Below are positions 54,182 through 63,508 of a DNA stretch of 64,000 nt, piece after piece. This DNA is from Rhodococcoides corynebacterioides (GTDB lineage Bacteria; Actinomycetota; Actinomycetes; Mycobacteriales; Mycobacteriaceae), in NCBI RefSeq assembly GCF_019834675.1, contig NZ_JABUBU010000010.1, forward strand, positions 47,993 to 111,992. Reading direction: 5' to 3'. The position numbers and the translations under genes are program-made. The notes below the pieces were generated by a model that had not been told where the DNA came from, did not search any database, and saw only the letters and a program-made list of their open reading frames with translations. How positions within the stretch are numbered: the first letter of the stretch is position 1; each line of letters begins with the position of its first letter.

Positions 54182-54769
54182 TCAGGACGCGCGCAGACCC
54201 CGCCACGCGAGCGTCTCGAGCAGCTCGGTGGCCTGGTGGACGTCCACCTCGCCCCCGGCGACGCGGTCCGCGACGGCCTCACCGGCGCCGACCAGCGCGA
54301 CAGCCATCAATCCGAAGTCGTGCTCGGGCCCCGGGTCCTTGGTGCTCATCTCCAGCAGGGACGCGGTGAGCGCGATCAGGCGGTCCCGACTGCTCTGCAC
54401 CTGTCCCGCGAACGCCTGCTGACCGATGGCCTGGCGATAGAGGACCATCCACGACGAGCGGTGCTGGTCGACGAACGTCAGGAACCCCACCAGGGCCTTG
54501 CGGAGCTGCTCGCGAGGACTCAGCGACGGGTCCGCCGCCGGCGTCATGGCCTGGACGAACTCGAGGCCCTCGCGGTGGATGCAGGCGGCGAACAGCTCGT
54601 CCTTGCTGCCGTAGTACAGGTAGAGCATCGGCTTGGAGATCTGCGCCCGCGCGGCGATGGAATCCATCGACGTGGCGTGAAAGCCGTTCTCGGAGAACAC
54701 CTCGATGGCCGCGTCGAGCATCTGCTGTTCGCGGACGGCGCGCGGCAACCGCTTGGTTCCGCCTGCCAT
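54182..54769 (-). CDS. TetR/AcrR-family transcriptional regulator
   Basis: 195 residues. The N-terminal helix-turn-helix domain (about 12-58) contains REQQMLDAAIEVFSENGFHATSMDSIAARAQISKPMLYLYYGSKDEL, here noted by its key parts FSENGFHATSMD and MLYLYYGSK. The C-terminal ligand-binding domain has helices with FLTFVDQHRSSWMVLYRQAIG. Position next to nagZ/lpqI matches M. tuberculosis Rv0238. An operator-like motif upstream (54804-54817) resembles sites at fadE5 and fadA2-fabG4, so it may control fatty-acid genes and itself. ATG 54769. Confidence 0.9.
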   Translation of the reverse strand: MAGGTKRLPRAVREQQMLDAAIEVFSENGFHATSMDSIAARAQISKPMLYLYYGSKDELFAACIHREGLEFVQAMTPAADPSLSPREQLRKALVGFLTFVDQHRSSWMVLYRQAIGQQAFAGQVQSSRDRLIALTASLLEMSTKDPGPEHDFGLMAVALVGAGEAVADRVAGGEVDVHQATELLETLAWRGLRAS

Positions 54770-54803
54770 GCGCCCTCCCGCGGTCTCGGTGCAGCCCCCG
54801 ATC

Positions 54804-54817
54804 TTACTCGACGGTCA
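54804..54817 (-). promoter_or_regulatory. Operator-like motif upstream of tetR
   Basis: On the minus strand TGACCGTCGAGTAA, followed by GAT so that TAAGAT (54801-54806) can act as a -10 box. It matches the fadA2 site TTACCGGTGAGTAA at 11 of 14 positions, and GAGTAAGA is shared with fadA2. Suggests autoregulation. Confidence 0.45.
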
Positions 54818-54823
54818 GCTCGC

Positions 54824-56032
54824 TCACACGCAGCCCGGGGCGGCCTTCGCCCGCAACACGGTGGCCACCTTGCGGTTCACCTGCTCGTCGGTCAGCCGGC
54901 CCGACGCCACCGCGTCCTCGAGCCGGTCGAGCACGTCCGGGACGGCGTCCGTCGTGATCCACAGGGCGACGTCGGCGCCCGCGACGAGCGCCGCCTCCAC
55001 CGCCTGCTCGATCCCCAGGCGCGAGGTGATCGCGGCCATCCCGGACAGGTCGTCGGTGAAGATCGGTCCGTCGAACGGCGCCGCGCCGTACCCACCGCCG
55101 CCCCGCAGCAACGCCATCGCCGCGGGACTGATGCTGGCGGGCTCGCCCTCGGCGGTCAGCCCGGGCACGTCGAGATGACCCACCATGACGCCGACGCCGG
55201 GACGGGCCAACTCACGGAAGGGCACCAGGTCGCGGGTCTGGAGGGCGTCGAGCGGCGGGGTGGTCACGGCGCCGGTGTGCGAATCGCCCGACGCCGCACC
55301 GTGGCCGGGGAAGTGCTTGATCACCGGGAGCACACCGGCGTCGCGCAGTCCCCGCGCGGCGGCGTCGGCGTAGGCGACGACGGTCGCCGGATCGTCCGCA
55401 TACGACCGGTCGCCGATGACGGTGTCGTCGGCCTGGTCGCTGACGTCGACGTCGGGCGCGAAGTCGACGGTGATGCCGAGCTCCCGCAGGCCCTGCCCGC
55501 GCTCGCGCCACATCGCGTAGGTCTGCTCGACGGTCATGGTCGCCGCGGTCTCGCGCGCGCTCGGGATCGATCCGAGCAGGTCCTCGGCTCGCGAGACCCG
55601 GCCGCCCTCCTCGTCGATCGTGACCATCACGGGGAGCGTCGCGGCGTCCTGCACGCGGGCGACGCCGCCGCCCGCGAGCATGCCCGGTTCGGTCCAACTG
55701 CCCACGAACACGCCGCCGACCTGCTCGGCCTGCACCACCGCGACGGCGTCGTCCGTGCCGGTGACGCCGACGGTCAGCAACTGCGCCAGACGCTGGCGTT
55801 CGGTGAGGGCGGCGACGGCCTGTGCACAGGTGTCGGCCGGGGGTGCGGCGGGCGACGACGACACGGCCGCCGGCGACTCCGACATCGCGGGCGACGACGA
55901 GGCCGCCGGGGACGGTGCGGGGGACTCCGGTGCGTCGGTCCCGGCCCCCGAACCACACGCCGCCAGCGCCACGGTCGACACGGTCGACACGGTCGACACG
56001 GCCAGGAGACAGGTCAGACGGTATCCGGGCAT
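54824..56032 (-). CDS. nagZ: NagZ-like beta-N-acetylhexosaminidase lipoprotein (GH3; LpqI-like)
   Basis: 402 residues. The lipoprotein signal ends at lipobox LAAC (C26), followed by a 40-residue Ala/Ser/Pro linker and a GH3 barrel: VMVTIDEEGGRVSR near 140, GITVDFAPDVDVSD near 192, KHFPGHGAASGDSH near 240 (the NagZ His/Asp pair), and FTDDLSGMAAI near 320 (Asp nucleophile). It cleaves GlcNAc from muropeptides at the cell surface. The signal peptide includes STV three times, encoded by a 9-bp DNA repeat. ATG 56032 was chosen over the longer frame because the signal peptide starts there. Confidence 0.92.
   Translation of the reverse strand: MPGYRLTCLLAVSTVSTVSTVALAACGSGAGTDAPESPAPSPAASSSPAMSESPAAVSSSPAAPPADTCAQAVAALTERQRLAQLLTVGVTGTDDAVAVVQAEQVGGVFVGSWTEPGMLAGGGVARVQDAATLPVMVTIDEEGGRVSRAEDLLGSIPSARETAATMTVEQTYAMWRERGQGLRELGITVDFAPDVDVSDQADDTVIGDRSYADDPATVVAYADAAARGLRDAGVLPVIKHFPGHGAASGDSHTGAVTTPPLDALQTRDLVPFRELARPGVGVMVGHLDVPGLTAEGEPASISPAAMALLRGGGGYGAAPFDGPIFTDDLSGMAAITSRLGIEQAVEAALVAGADVALWITTDAVPDVLDRLEDAVASGRLTDEQVNRKVATVLRAKAAPGCV
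55971..56001 (-). repeat. 9-bp tandem repeat in the nagZ signal peptide
   Basis: ACGGTCGAC occurs three times in a row from 55971, plus a partial fourth, encoding STV repeats at residues 13-21 in the hydrophobic core. Confidence 0.85.
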
Positions 56033-56127
56033 GACCGAAACGTTATCGCGATGGGCCCGCGGCCGGCGCCTCGCGCCGGTAAGGTGCTGGCCACGCACAC
56101 GAGCCCATCCCCGTCGGGAGGACCGTC

Positions 56128-56595
56128 ATGTCCTGTGACGTCATGTTGATCGCCTACGACGGGTCGGACAACGCCCGTCGCGCCGTGCAGTACGCCGGCC
56201 GATTCCTGCAGGCCCAGCGAGCCATCGTCGTCACCGCGTGGGAACCGATGGTGCGACAGGCCGCCCGCATGTCGGGTCTGTCCGGAGTGATGGCCCCCGA
56301 ATGGCTGCCCGACGACGCCGCCGAGGACATCGCGCTCTCCGACGCGCGCGCCACCAACTCCGAGGGCCTCGAGCTCGCGGCGCGGGCCGGCATCAACGCC
56401 GACGGTCGCTGCGAGGAGTCGCACTCCGCCATCTGGACCACCATCGTCGAGGTGGCCGACGAGGTGAACGCCGACATCATCGTCACCGGCACCCGCGGGC
56501 GCACCGGACTGCGGTCGCTCCTGCAGTCCTCGGTGGCCGACCTGGTGCTCAAGCACAGCCACCGACCCGTTCTCATCGTTCCGCCCGGCCGGTGA
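56128..56595 (+). CDS. Universal stress protein (UspA family)
   Basis: 155 residues: VMLIAYDGSDNARRAVQYA at the start and VTGTRGRTGLRSLLQSSVADLVLKHSHRPVLIV at the end. The G-x2-G-x9-G-S/T ATP-binding pattern is present in part (GTRGRTGLRSLLQSSV), so nucleotide binding is plausible. Single domain. ATG 56128 has a GGGAGGA Shine-Dalgarno 6 nt upstream. It diverges from nagZ across 95 bp that include a 7-bp inverted repeat (56063-56079). Confidence 0.92.
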   Translation: MSCDVMLIAYDGSDNARRAVQYAGRFLQAQRAIVVTAWEPMVRQAARMSGLSGVMAPEWLPDDAAEDIALSDARATNSEGLELAARAGINADGRCEESHSAIWTTIVEVADEVNADIIVTGTRGRTGLRSLLQSSVADLVLKHSHRPVLIVPPGR

Positions 56596-56631
56596 CACCC
56601 GCACCGGGCACCGCCCTGGTACGTTGAGCGC

Positions 56632-56793
56632 GTGAAATCCGCAGCCGTGAGCGCCCTGGTCGGAGCCGTGCTGGGGGTCGCCGTGGTCTTCGGCGCCACC
56701 GCCGCCGCGTCCTCGAATTCCCGTCCCGAGATCGACCGGTCCGGCAACGCGGATTCGTCGCTGCTGAACCAGGTCGAGTACGGCAGCCGCTGA
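56632..56793 (+). CDS. DUF2613 small membrane/secreted protein
   Basis: 53 codons from GTG 56632: one hydrophobic segment (about 5-27) followed by a short polar tail ending NQVEYGSR, the conserved end of the DUF2613 family. Actinobacteria commonly carry this mini-gene directly upstream of aftD (Rv0236A in M. tuberculosis). It ends 26 bp before the aftD start, so cotranscription is likely. The tail should face outside the membrane. Function unknown; it may assist the arabinosyltransferase. Confidence 0.85.
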   Translation: MKSAAVSALVGAVLGVAVVFGATAAASSNSRPEIDRSGNADSSLLNQVEYGSR

Positions 56794-56819
56794 CCGCTCG
56801 CGAACCCGCCGTCGCTGCG

Positions 56820-59800
56820 GTGCCCCGGGTCGCGCCCGTCGGCGCCGAATGGCGGCTCTGGTCGGCCCTCGGCGCCCTGATCCTGTCGTTCCTGCAGGCC
56901 CCCGGCCTGATCGTGGCCGACACCAAGTACGACCTCACGCAGAACCCGCTGGGGTTCCTGTCCCGGGCGTCCCACCTGTGGACGTCCGACGCGCCGCTCG
57001 GCCAGGTGCAGAACCAGGCCTACGGCTACTTCTTCCCGCACGGGGCGTTCTTCGCGCTCGGTGACGTCCTCTCCGTTCCCGGCTGGGTCACGCAACGCCT
57101 GTGGTGGGCGCTGCTGCTCTTCGCCGGGTTCTGGGGCATCGTCCGGCTCGCCGAAGCCCTCGAGGTGGGCAGCCGCGGGTCCCGGGTGGTCGCCGGGCTG
57201 ACGTTCGTCCTCGCCCCCCGCGTCCTGACCACACTGGGGTCGATCAGCTCGGAATCCCTGCCGGTGATGCTCGCGCCCTGGGTGCTGATTCCCCTGGTGC
57301 GCGTGTTCTCCGGCCGCGCGCTCGACGTCCGCCGCGCCGCCGCGTCGTCCGCGGTGGCCGTCGCTCTGATGGGGGCGGTGAACGCCGTCGCCACCGCAGC
57401 CGCCACGCTGGTCGCGGTGGTGTGGTGGCTCGCGCACCGCCCCGACGCCCGCTGGTGGCAGTTCACCCGCTGGTGGATCGCGGCGCTCCTGGCGGCCACG
57501 CTGTGGTGGATCGTGCCGCTGCTGATCCTGGGCCGGGTCAGCCCGCCGTTCCTCGACTTCATCGAATCGGCCGGGACGACGACGCAGTGGGCCTCGCTCA
57601 CCGAGGCCGTCCGCGGGACCAGCAGTTGGACCCCGTTCGTCTCGCCGGAGCGCATCGCGGGCGCGATCGTCGTGACGCAGCCGGCCGTCGTGCTCGCGTC
57701 GTGCGTCGTCGCGGCGGCGGGCCTCGCGGGCCTGGCCATGCGGTCCATGCCGGCGCGCGGACGGCTCACGCTGGTGCTGCTGATCGGCGTGGTGGGCATG
57801 GCCGCCGGGTACATGGGCGGACTGGGCTCGCCGGTGTCGGAACCGGTGCGCGCGTTCCTCGACGGCGTCGGCGCGCCCCTGCGCAACATCCACAAGCTCG
57901 AGCCACTGATCCGGCTGCCCCTCGCGCTCGGCGTCGCCCACCTCCTCCGGTTCGCGCCGCTGCCGGGCACGGTGTCCTCCGCCCGCTGGCGACGCGCCGC
58001 CCGCCACCCGGAGAAGGAGCCGCTGGTCGCGTTCGCGGCGCTGATTCTCGTGGCGCTCACCGTGGCGACCTCGCTGGCCTGGACCGGGCGTCTCGCCCCG
58101 CGCGGCGCCTACCCGGCGGTGCCCGACGACTGGACGGCGGCGGCGCAGTGGCTCGGCGAGCACGCCGGGGACGGGGCGGAGCAGTCGCGGGCCCTGGTGA
58201 TCCCCGGCGCCCCGCTCGCGTCCCAGTTGTGGGGACTGACGCGGGACGAGCCGCTGCAGGCCCTCGCGTCGTCGCCCTGGGCGGTGCGCGACGCCGTCCC
58301 CCTGGTTCCGCCGGGTGCCATCCGCGCCCTCGACGCCGTGCAGCGCCTGCTGGCGAACGGCCGCTCGTCGGCCGGGCTCGCCGCGACCCTGACGACGATG
58401 AACGTGCGACACCTGGTGCTGCGCAACGATCTCGATCCGGAGACGTCCCGGTCCACCCGGACGTCCACGGTCCACCAGGCGATCGACGGGTCGCCGGGAC
58501 TGCGCCGCGTCGCCACGTTCGGCGACGACGTCGGGCCCGGCGACGTCGAGGGCATCGTCTCCGACTCCGACCTGCGTCCGACGTACCCGGCGATCGAGAT
58601 CTTCGAGGTCGACGCGGGCGGTACTCCGAGCGGCCCGTACACCGTGGCGGCGGATGCGGTGCCGCGAGTCCAGGGCGGACCGGAGGTCGCGGCCCGGTTG
58701 GACGACGAGCGTGAGCGCGGCGGCATCGCGCCCGTCCCGGCCGGCCCCGTCCTGCTCGACGGCGACGCGCGGGCGGCGGGGCTGCCCGTCGACGACGTCC
58801 TGGTCACCGACACCCCCGTCGACCGCGAGGTCGACTTCGGTTCCGTCGACGACCACAGCAGTGCCGTCCGCGCCCCGGACGACGCGCGGCGCACCCTCAA
58901 CGCCGTTCCGGACTACCCGGCGGGTCCCACCCCGCTGGTCACCGGATCGTGGCGCGGCGCGCGCGTCACGGTGTCCTCGTCCGCGTCCGACGCCACGCAG
59001 TTCGGCGGCGCCCTGCCGGGGGCGAACCCGGCCGCGGCCGTCGACGGTGACGCCGTCACCGGTTGGATCAGCAACGGCCTCGAGAGCGCCGTCGGGCAGT
59101 GGCTCGAACTGCGACCCGACACCCCGCTGACGTCCGGTCTGCTCGAATTCCGCACCACCGCAGGGTCACTGGGCTCGCCCGTCAAGTGGGTGGAGATCGC
59201 CACCGACAACGGCACCGCCGCCGCGCGGATCACCGAACCGGGTGAGCCGGTGACGGTCTCGCTGCCGGCGGGCCGCACGACCGTCGTCCGCATCACGGCC
59301 ACGCAGACGGAGGACGGGTCGCGCGGCGCGCAGTTCGGCATCGCCGACCTGCGGCTGACCGACTACTCCGACCCGGCCGCGCCGACCCCGGTGCGCATCG
59401 AGCACCGTACCGATCTCCCGGCCCCCGCCGCCGGCGCGCAGGTCACCGGATGGTCACTCGCTCAGGAACTTCCGGGCCGTGCCCCGTGCATCGACACGAC
59501 CGACCGGGTGCGCTGCGCGGGCGGTGTCGGCGTGGATCCGGAGGAGGTCGACGCGTTCCAGCGCACCCTGTCGGTGCCGCAGGGAACGGCGGTGACCCCC
59601 GAGGTGTGGGTCCGCGGTCGACCGGGCTCGGCGCTCGAGGATCTCCTCGCCCGCGACGGCCGCCCCCGCGCCCGCGGCGCGTCCGAGGTGGCCGACGTGC
59701 GGGGCTCCGCGTTCGCCCTGACCGACGGCGACGAGCGCACCAGCTGGACCGCGTCACCGGACTCGGTCGAGTCCCGCGCCGGCACGTATCCCACTGTCAC

Positions 59801-61127
59801 ACTGTCCCTTCCGTCCCGCACGCGCGTCGACGGACTCGCGCTCACCCAGCCGCTGGGGACGTTGCCGGCGCACCCCACCCGCGTCGTCGTCGACCTGGGT
59901 GCCGGACCGCAGGTCCGCGAGATCGACCCCGAGGGAACGACGGAGATCGACCTCGCCCCCACCGAGACCGACCGGATCGTGGTCTCGGTGCTCGACTGGG
60001 ACGACGTGTTGGACCGCACCGCACTGGGATTCGACCGCATCCGACCACCCGGGCTCGCCGAGATCGCCGTCCGGTCGGACGACGGCGCGCTCTCGGCCCC
60101 CGTCGACCGTGACGCCCCCGTCGTCCTGGCGTGCGGGGACGGACCCACCCTGACCGTCGCCGGGCAGCTCGTGCGCACCGCGGTGTCGACCACCGCGTCC
60201 GCCCTCGCGTCGGGCGAACCCGTCCGCGCCACCCTCTGCGCCGGGAACGTTCCCGTCGCGGCGAACGTCAGCAATCCCGTGCCGCTGCCCGCCGGTGACC
60301 GGTCGGTCTCGGTGGACCCCGGTGACGCGCTCGTCGTCGACTCGGTGACCCTGCGCACCGCGCCGCTGCGCGCGTTCCCCCCGGCCGGGCCGGACCCGGT
60401 GGCCGTCACCGCCGACGAGTGGACCGCCGGCGTGTGGAGCGCGGACACCCGACGCGTGACCCTCACCGGAGCGACCGAGGACCGCCTGCTGGTGGTGCCG
60501 GAGAGCACGTCCGTCCGGCGCGCGATGCTTCCCGACGGCACCGCCCTGACCCCCGTGGTGGTGAACGGGTGGCAGCAGGGCTGGGTGGTGCCCGCCGGCG
60601 TGTCCGGCGAGGTCACGCTGACCTTCCCGGCCGACACCGCCTACCGGACGGCGCTGGTGGTCGGTCTGCTCCTGACGGCGGCGCTGATCGCGTTCGTGCT
60701 CGTCGGGCCACGACGTGTCGACGACGCGACCACGCCGGTCCGACCCTGGCGCGGCACGGTCGCCGGGTCGGTCGCCCTGGCCGGTGCGGTGTGGGTGGTC
60801 GGCGGACTCGCGGGCCTCGGCCTGGTCGCGGCGCTCGCGGCGGTCCTGATCGGCGTGCGCACGAGATTCGGGTGGCAGGTCGCGGGGCGCAGCGCCGTGG
60901 TGGTCGCCGGCGTCGGGTTCACTCTCGCCGGAGCGATGCTCTCGACGGGGCCGTGGCGCGCCGCGGACGGCTACGTCGGGCATTCCGCACCGATTCAGGG
61001 CGCAGCGTTGCTCGCGGTGGCGGCCCCCGCGGTCTCGGTGCTGCTGGCCGCTGCCCCGAACTCGCCGGACTCCCCGGCGCTCGCAGGCGTCGTCGACCGT
61101 CGGCGCCGCTCCCGGTCACGCACGTAG
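56820..61127 (+). CDS. aftD: Alpha-(1->3)-arabinofuranosyltransferase AftD
   Basis: 1435-residue GT-C enzyme of arabinogalactan/lipoarabinomannan assembly. The N-terminal third has about ten transmembrane helices, with the conserved first-loop acid in VADTKYDLTQNPLGFLSR (about 31-48) and QNQAYGYFFPHG near 64. The middle and C-terminal parts are extracytoplasmic, with two discoidin/F5-8-type carbohydrate-binding domains (FGGALPGANPAAAVDGDAVTGWISNG near 725; DGDERTSWTASPDSVESR near 970). Further helices close to the C-terminus follow (about 1280-1410). GTG 56820 is the first start in frame. The last 133 bp overlap the convergent acyltransferase gene. Confidence 0.93.
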   Translation: MPRVAPVGAEWRLWSALGALILSFLQAPGLIVADTKYDLTQNPLGFLSRASHLWTSDAPLGQVQNQAYGYFFPHGAFFALGDVLSVPGWVTQRLWWALLLFAGFWGIVRLAEALEVGSRGSRVVAGLTFVLAPRVLTTLGSISSESLPVMLAPWVLIPLVRVFSGRALDVRRAAASSAVAVALMGAVNAVATAAATLVAVVWWLAHRPDARWWQFTRWWIAALLAATLWWIVPLLILGRVSPPFLDFIESAGTTTQWASLTEAVRGTSSWTPFVSPERIAGAIVVTQPAVVLASCVVAAAGLAGLAMRSMPARGRLTLVLLIGVVGMAAGYMGGLGSPVSEPVRAFLDGVGAPLRNIHKLEPLIRLPLALGVAHLLRFAPLPGTVSSARWRRAARHPEKEPLVAFAALILVALTVATSLAWTGRLAPRGAYPAVPDDWTAAAQWLGEHAGDGAEQSRALVIPGAPLASQLWGLTRDEPLQALASSPWAVRDAVPLVPPGAIRALDAVQRLLANGRSSAGLAATLTTMNVRHLVLRNDLDPETSRSTRTSTVHQAIDGSPGLRRVATFGDDVGPGDVEGIVSDSDLRPTYPAIEIFEVDAGGTPSGPYTVAADAVPRVQGGPEVAARLDDERERGGIAPVPAGPVLLDGDARAAGLPVDDVLVTDTPVDREVDFGSVDDHSSAVRAPDDARRTLNAVPDYPAGPTPLVTGSWRGARVTVSSSASDATQFGGALPGANPAAAVDGDAVTGWISNGLESAVGQWLELRPDTPLTSGLLEFRTTAGSLGSPVKWVEIATDNGTAAARITEPGEPVTVSLPAGRTTVVRITATQTEDGSRGAQFGIADLRLTDYSDPAAPTPVRIEHRTDLPAPAAGAQVTGWSLAQELPGRAPCIDTTDRVRCAGGVGVDPEEVDAFQRTLSVPQGTAVTPEVWVRGRPGSALEDLLARDGRPRARGASEVADVRGSAFALTDGDERTSWTASPDSVESRAGTYPTVTLSLPSRTRVDGLALTQPLGTLPAHPTRVVVDLGAGPQVREIDPEGTTEIDLAPTETDRIVVSVLDWDDVLDRTALGFDRIRPPGLAEIAVRSDDGALSAPVDRDAPVVLACGDGPTLTVAGQLVRTAVSTTASALASGEPVRATLCAGNVPVAANVSNPVPLPAGDRSVSVDPGDALVVDSVTLRTAPLRAFPPAGPDPVAVTADEWTAGVWSADTRRVTLTGATEDRLLVVPESTSVRRAMLPDGTALTPVVVNGWQQGWVVPAGVSGEVTLTFPADTAYRTALVVGLLLTAALIAFVLVGPRRVDDATTPVRPWRGTVAGSVALAGAVWVVGGLAGLGLVAALAAVLIGVRTRFGWQVAGRSAVVVAGVGFTLAGAMLSTGPWRAADGYVGHSAPIQGAALLAVAAPAVSVLLAAAPNSPDSPALAGVVDRRRRSRSRT

Positions 61128-62239
61128 ACCCGCACCGGTTCCTCGATCAACGCGTACCCGGCCGCGGCCACGGGGACGGTCAGCACCAGCGTCAGCCCGG
61201 CCACCAGCGGGAACTGTCCGGCGAACGGAGACACGCCCAGCACCGGGAACACCACGGCCAGCACCGCCAGGTGCCACACGAAGATGCCGTAGGACCACCG
61301 ACCGATCGTCAGCGCGAACTCGCCGCCCAGCCACCGCGTCCGGACCGACGTGCCCAGGACCAGCGGGGCCAGCAGACAGAACGAGATCAGCGCACCCAGC
61401 GAGACCTTGACGGCGAACTGCCACGCGGCCGGCGTCGTCAGATCCTGCTCGCCCGCCACCGGCGTCGCCGCGACGACGAAGGCGACGGCGGCGACCGCCA
61501 GCAACGTCCACCGTCGATCGGCGATGCGGGCCAGCCGGGGACGCACGGCGTCGGCCGGTCGGACGGCGACCTCCGCCGCGGTCTCGGCGACGATCATCCC
61601 GGCGGCGAACCACGACAGGTAGCCGGGCAGCCAGTTCTCGATGTTCACGCCGTCGATCGGCTCGATCGGCAGGAACGTCCACGCCGTCGACGCCGCCGCC
61701 ACGCCCAGGAGCACAGGCACGCGCCACCGCGCACGCGGCCCGGACAGCCGCACCAGCAGCCACCCGACCAGCGGGAGGAGGAGGTAGAACGCCACCTCCA
61801 CCGACAGCGACCACATCTGCGTGAGGCCCTGGGTGAGCGAGAGCGGGACGAAGACCTGCACCAACGTCAGATTCGCCAGCCACAGCCCGAGACCGCCGCC
61901 CGCGCCGGGCAGCAGCGCCAACACCAGGATCACCGCCGCCCAGTAGACGGGCAGGATGCGCGCCGCACGGTGCAGCAGGTACCGCCGCGCCGACGGCGAC
62001 CGACCGAGACCGCGCGCCGCGGCCGCGTGCGGACGCCACAACAGGAAACCGGAGAGCGAGAAGAACACCGCGACGGCGAGATCGAGCCGGCCGAGCAGCG
62101 GGCCCACCACGGGCACCGAGAACGTGCCCGTCTGGAACGCGACGTGGGTGAGGAGCACACCCACCGCGGCCAACCCGCGCATTCCCTCCAGCGCCGGGAC
62201 GAATCCCGAGGCCGATACCGAAGGTGCGTCGCTGGTCAT
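60995..62239 (-). CDS. Acyltransferase 3 family membrane protein (OafA/YrhL-like)
   Basis: 414 residues with ten or so transmembrane helices. Family motifs are ALEGMRGLAAVGVLLTH (conserved R and H, about 16-32) and LAVAVFFSLSGFLLWRP (about 52-68). Moves acyl groups to sugars or lipids at the cell surface, for example acetyl or succinyl on arabinan or trehalose lipids. The C-terminal 40 residues are polar and Ala/Ser-rich and lie in the region overlapping aftD; the last true helix ends before. ATG 62239. An acyltransferase next to a DUF3068 gene is also seen at M. tuberculosis Rv0228-Rv0227c. Confidence 0.9.
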   Translation of the reverse strand: MTSDAPSVSASGFVPALEGMRGLAAVGVLLTHVAFQTGTFSVPVVGPLLGRLDLAVAVFFSLSGFLLWRPHAAAARGLGRSPSARRYLLHRAARILPVYWAAVILVLALLPGAGGGLGLWLANLTLVQVFVPLSLTQGLTQMWSLSVEVAFYLLLPLVGWLLVRLSGPRARWRVPVLLGVAAASTAWTFLPIEPIDGVNIENWLPGYLSWFAAGMIVAETAAEVAVRPADAVRPRLARIADRRWTLLAVAAVAFVVAATPVAGEQDLTTPAAWQFAVKVSLGALISFCLLAPLVLGTSVRTRWLGGEFALTIGRWSYGIFVWHLAVLAVVFPVLGVSPFAGQFPLVAGLTLVLTVPVAAAGYALIEEPVRVYVRDRERRRRSTTPASAGESGEFGAAASSTETAGAATASNAAP

Positions 62240-62340
62240 GGTCCTGCCCAGTGTGCCTCATGGGGTCCCGCCCTCGGGCGGGCGATACGTTAGGGTTCGG
62301 GCAGATCCGGCCGCGCTCGACCACCTGACCACAGGAGTTC

Positions 62341-63504
62341 ATGTCCATGGCGAAGAGTTCGTCGGCACCCGCGTCGACCCAGTCTCCGAAGCGCGTGCTT
62401 CCGTCGATCCTCATCGGCCTCGGCGTCTTCCTGTTGGTCGTGGCGATCCTGATCCCGCTGTACACGGTGGGACGGCTGGAGAAGACCCCGCTGGACCTCG
62501 AGATCACCACCGTCGCCACGGGCACCGGCTCGGTGCTCGACTCGCGCTCCCTCTCGGCCGGCGCGGCGCGCGTGGACGAGAACGTCCCCCTGGTCTCGCA
62601 GCGCTTCGTGACCACGGAGGAGCCGTCGGATTCCGACCGCATCACCGTGCAGGCCGGCTCCACGCTGCGGCGCACCGACCGGCAGGGCGACACCGGCCTG
62701 CTCACCGCCGTCGTCGACCGCGTGACGCTCGACCGCGTCTCCTCCATGCCCGTCGATCCGGTCGGCTCCATCCAGAGTCAGGCCGACCAGCCGGCCACCG
62801 AGGTGCCGCACACGGGTCTGCAGTACAAGTTCCCGTTCGACGCGCAGAAGCAGACGTACCCGTTCTTCGACACGGTGGCCCGCCAGTCCTTCGACATGAC
62901 CTTCGTCGAGGAGACGCAGATCGAGGGCGTGACCGTCTACCACTACACGCAGACCATCCCGGCACAGGACCTGTCGAAGGTCGTTCCCTCCCCGACCAAT
63001 AAGCTCGCCCTGCCGGCCAGTACGTGGGGTGTCGAGGGCGGCGACCAGCCGATCACCATGACGCGGTTCTACGAGAACACCCGTGACATCTTCGTCGAGC
63101 CCACCACCGGCGTGATCGTCAAGGGCCAGGAGGACGTGCACCAGTACTACGCACGTCGGGCCGGCACCCCCGAGGTGGACGTGATCCGCGCGCCCATCTC
63201 CTTCGACGACAACACCGTCGAGTACCAGCTGGGCCGCGCCCGCGACGGCATGGATCGCATCGCGCTCATCGGCCGCACCGTGCCGATCGTCGCCGGCGTC
63301 GTCGGTCTGATCTCGCTGGTCCTCGGCCTCCTGCTGCTGCTCCGCGGCGGCCGCGGTCAGGGCCGTCCGGCCACCGCCACCGGCCCCGCGCCGGATGCGC
63401 CGACGCAGGCGTACGACAACCGCGTCGACGACGGCGGTCGCGGCCACGACTGGACCACCGACCGCACCGAGGAGATCCCGCGCACCAACCTGCGCAAGGA
63501 CTGA
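62341..63504 (+). CDS. DUF3068 (PorA-family) envelope protein
   Basis: 387 residues: one N-terminal transmembrane helix (about 20-42), a large extracytoplasmic domain (DLEITTVATGTGSVLD near 58, NVPLVSQRFVTTEEPSDSDR near 82, FPFDAQKQTYPFFDT near 162), and a second helix near 318-342 before a cytoplasmic tail of about 45 residues. This matches DUF3068 proteins of Mycobacteriales, often named PorA-family although a pore has not been shown for most. AGGAG lies 3 nt from ATG 62341 and 9 nt from ATG 62347, so either may start it. Role in the envelope inferred. Confidence 0.88.
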   Translation: MSMAKSSSAPASTQSPKRVLPSILIGLGVFLLVVAILIPLYTVGRLEKTPLDLEITTVATGTGSVLDSRSLSAGAARVDENVPLVSQRFVTTEEPSDSDRITVQAGSTLRRTDRQGDTGLLTAVVDRVTLDRVSSMPVDPVGSIQSQADQPATEVPHTGLQYKFPFDAQKQTYPFFDTVARQSFDMTFVEETQIEGVTVYHYTQTIPAQDLSKVVPSPTNKLALPASTWGVEGGDQPITMTRFYENTRDIFVEPTTGVIVKGQEDVHQYYARRAGTPEVDVIRAPISFDDNTVEYQLGRARDGMDRIALIGRTVPIVAGVVGLISLVLGLLLLLRGGRGQGRPATATGPAPDAPTQAYDNRVDDGGRGHDWTTDRTEEIPRTNLRKD

Positions 63505-63508
63505 CCGG

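Noticed and set aside
56063..56079. 7-bp inverted repeat between nagZ and the stress-protein gene
   Set aside because: CCGGCGC/GCGCCGG is GC-only and short, expected by chance in this base composition.
62267..62282. CCCGCCC-TC-GGGCGGG dyad before the DUF3068 gene
   Set aside because: Between two divergent starts, so not a terminator; simple GC-only palindrome with no support as an operator.
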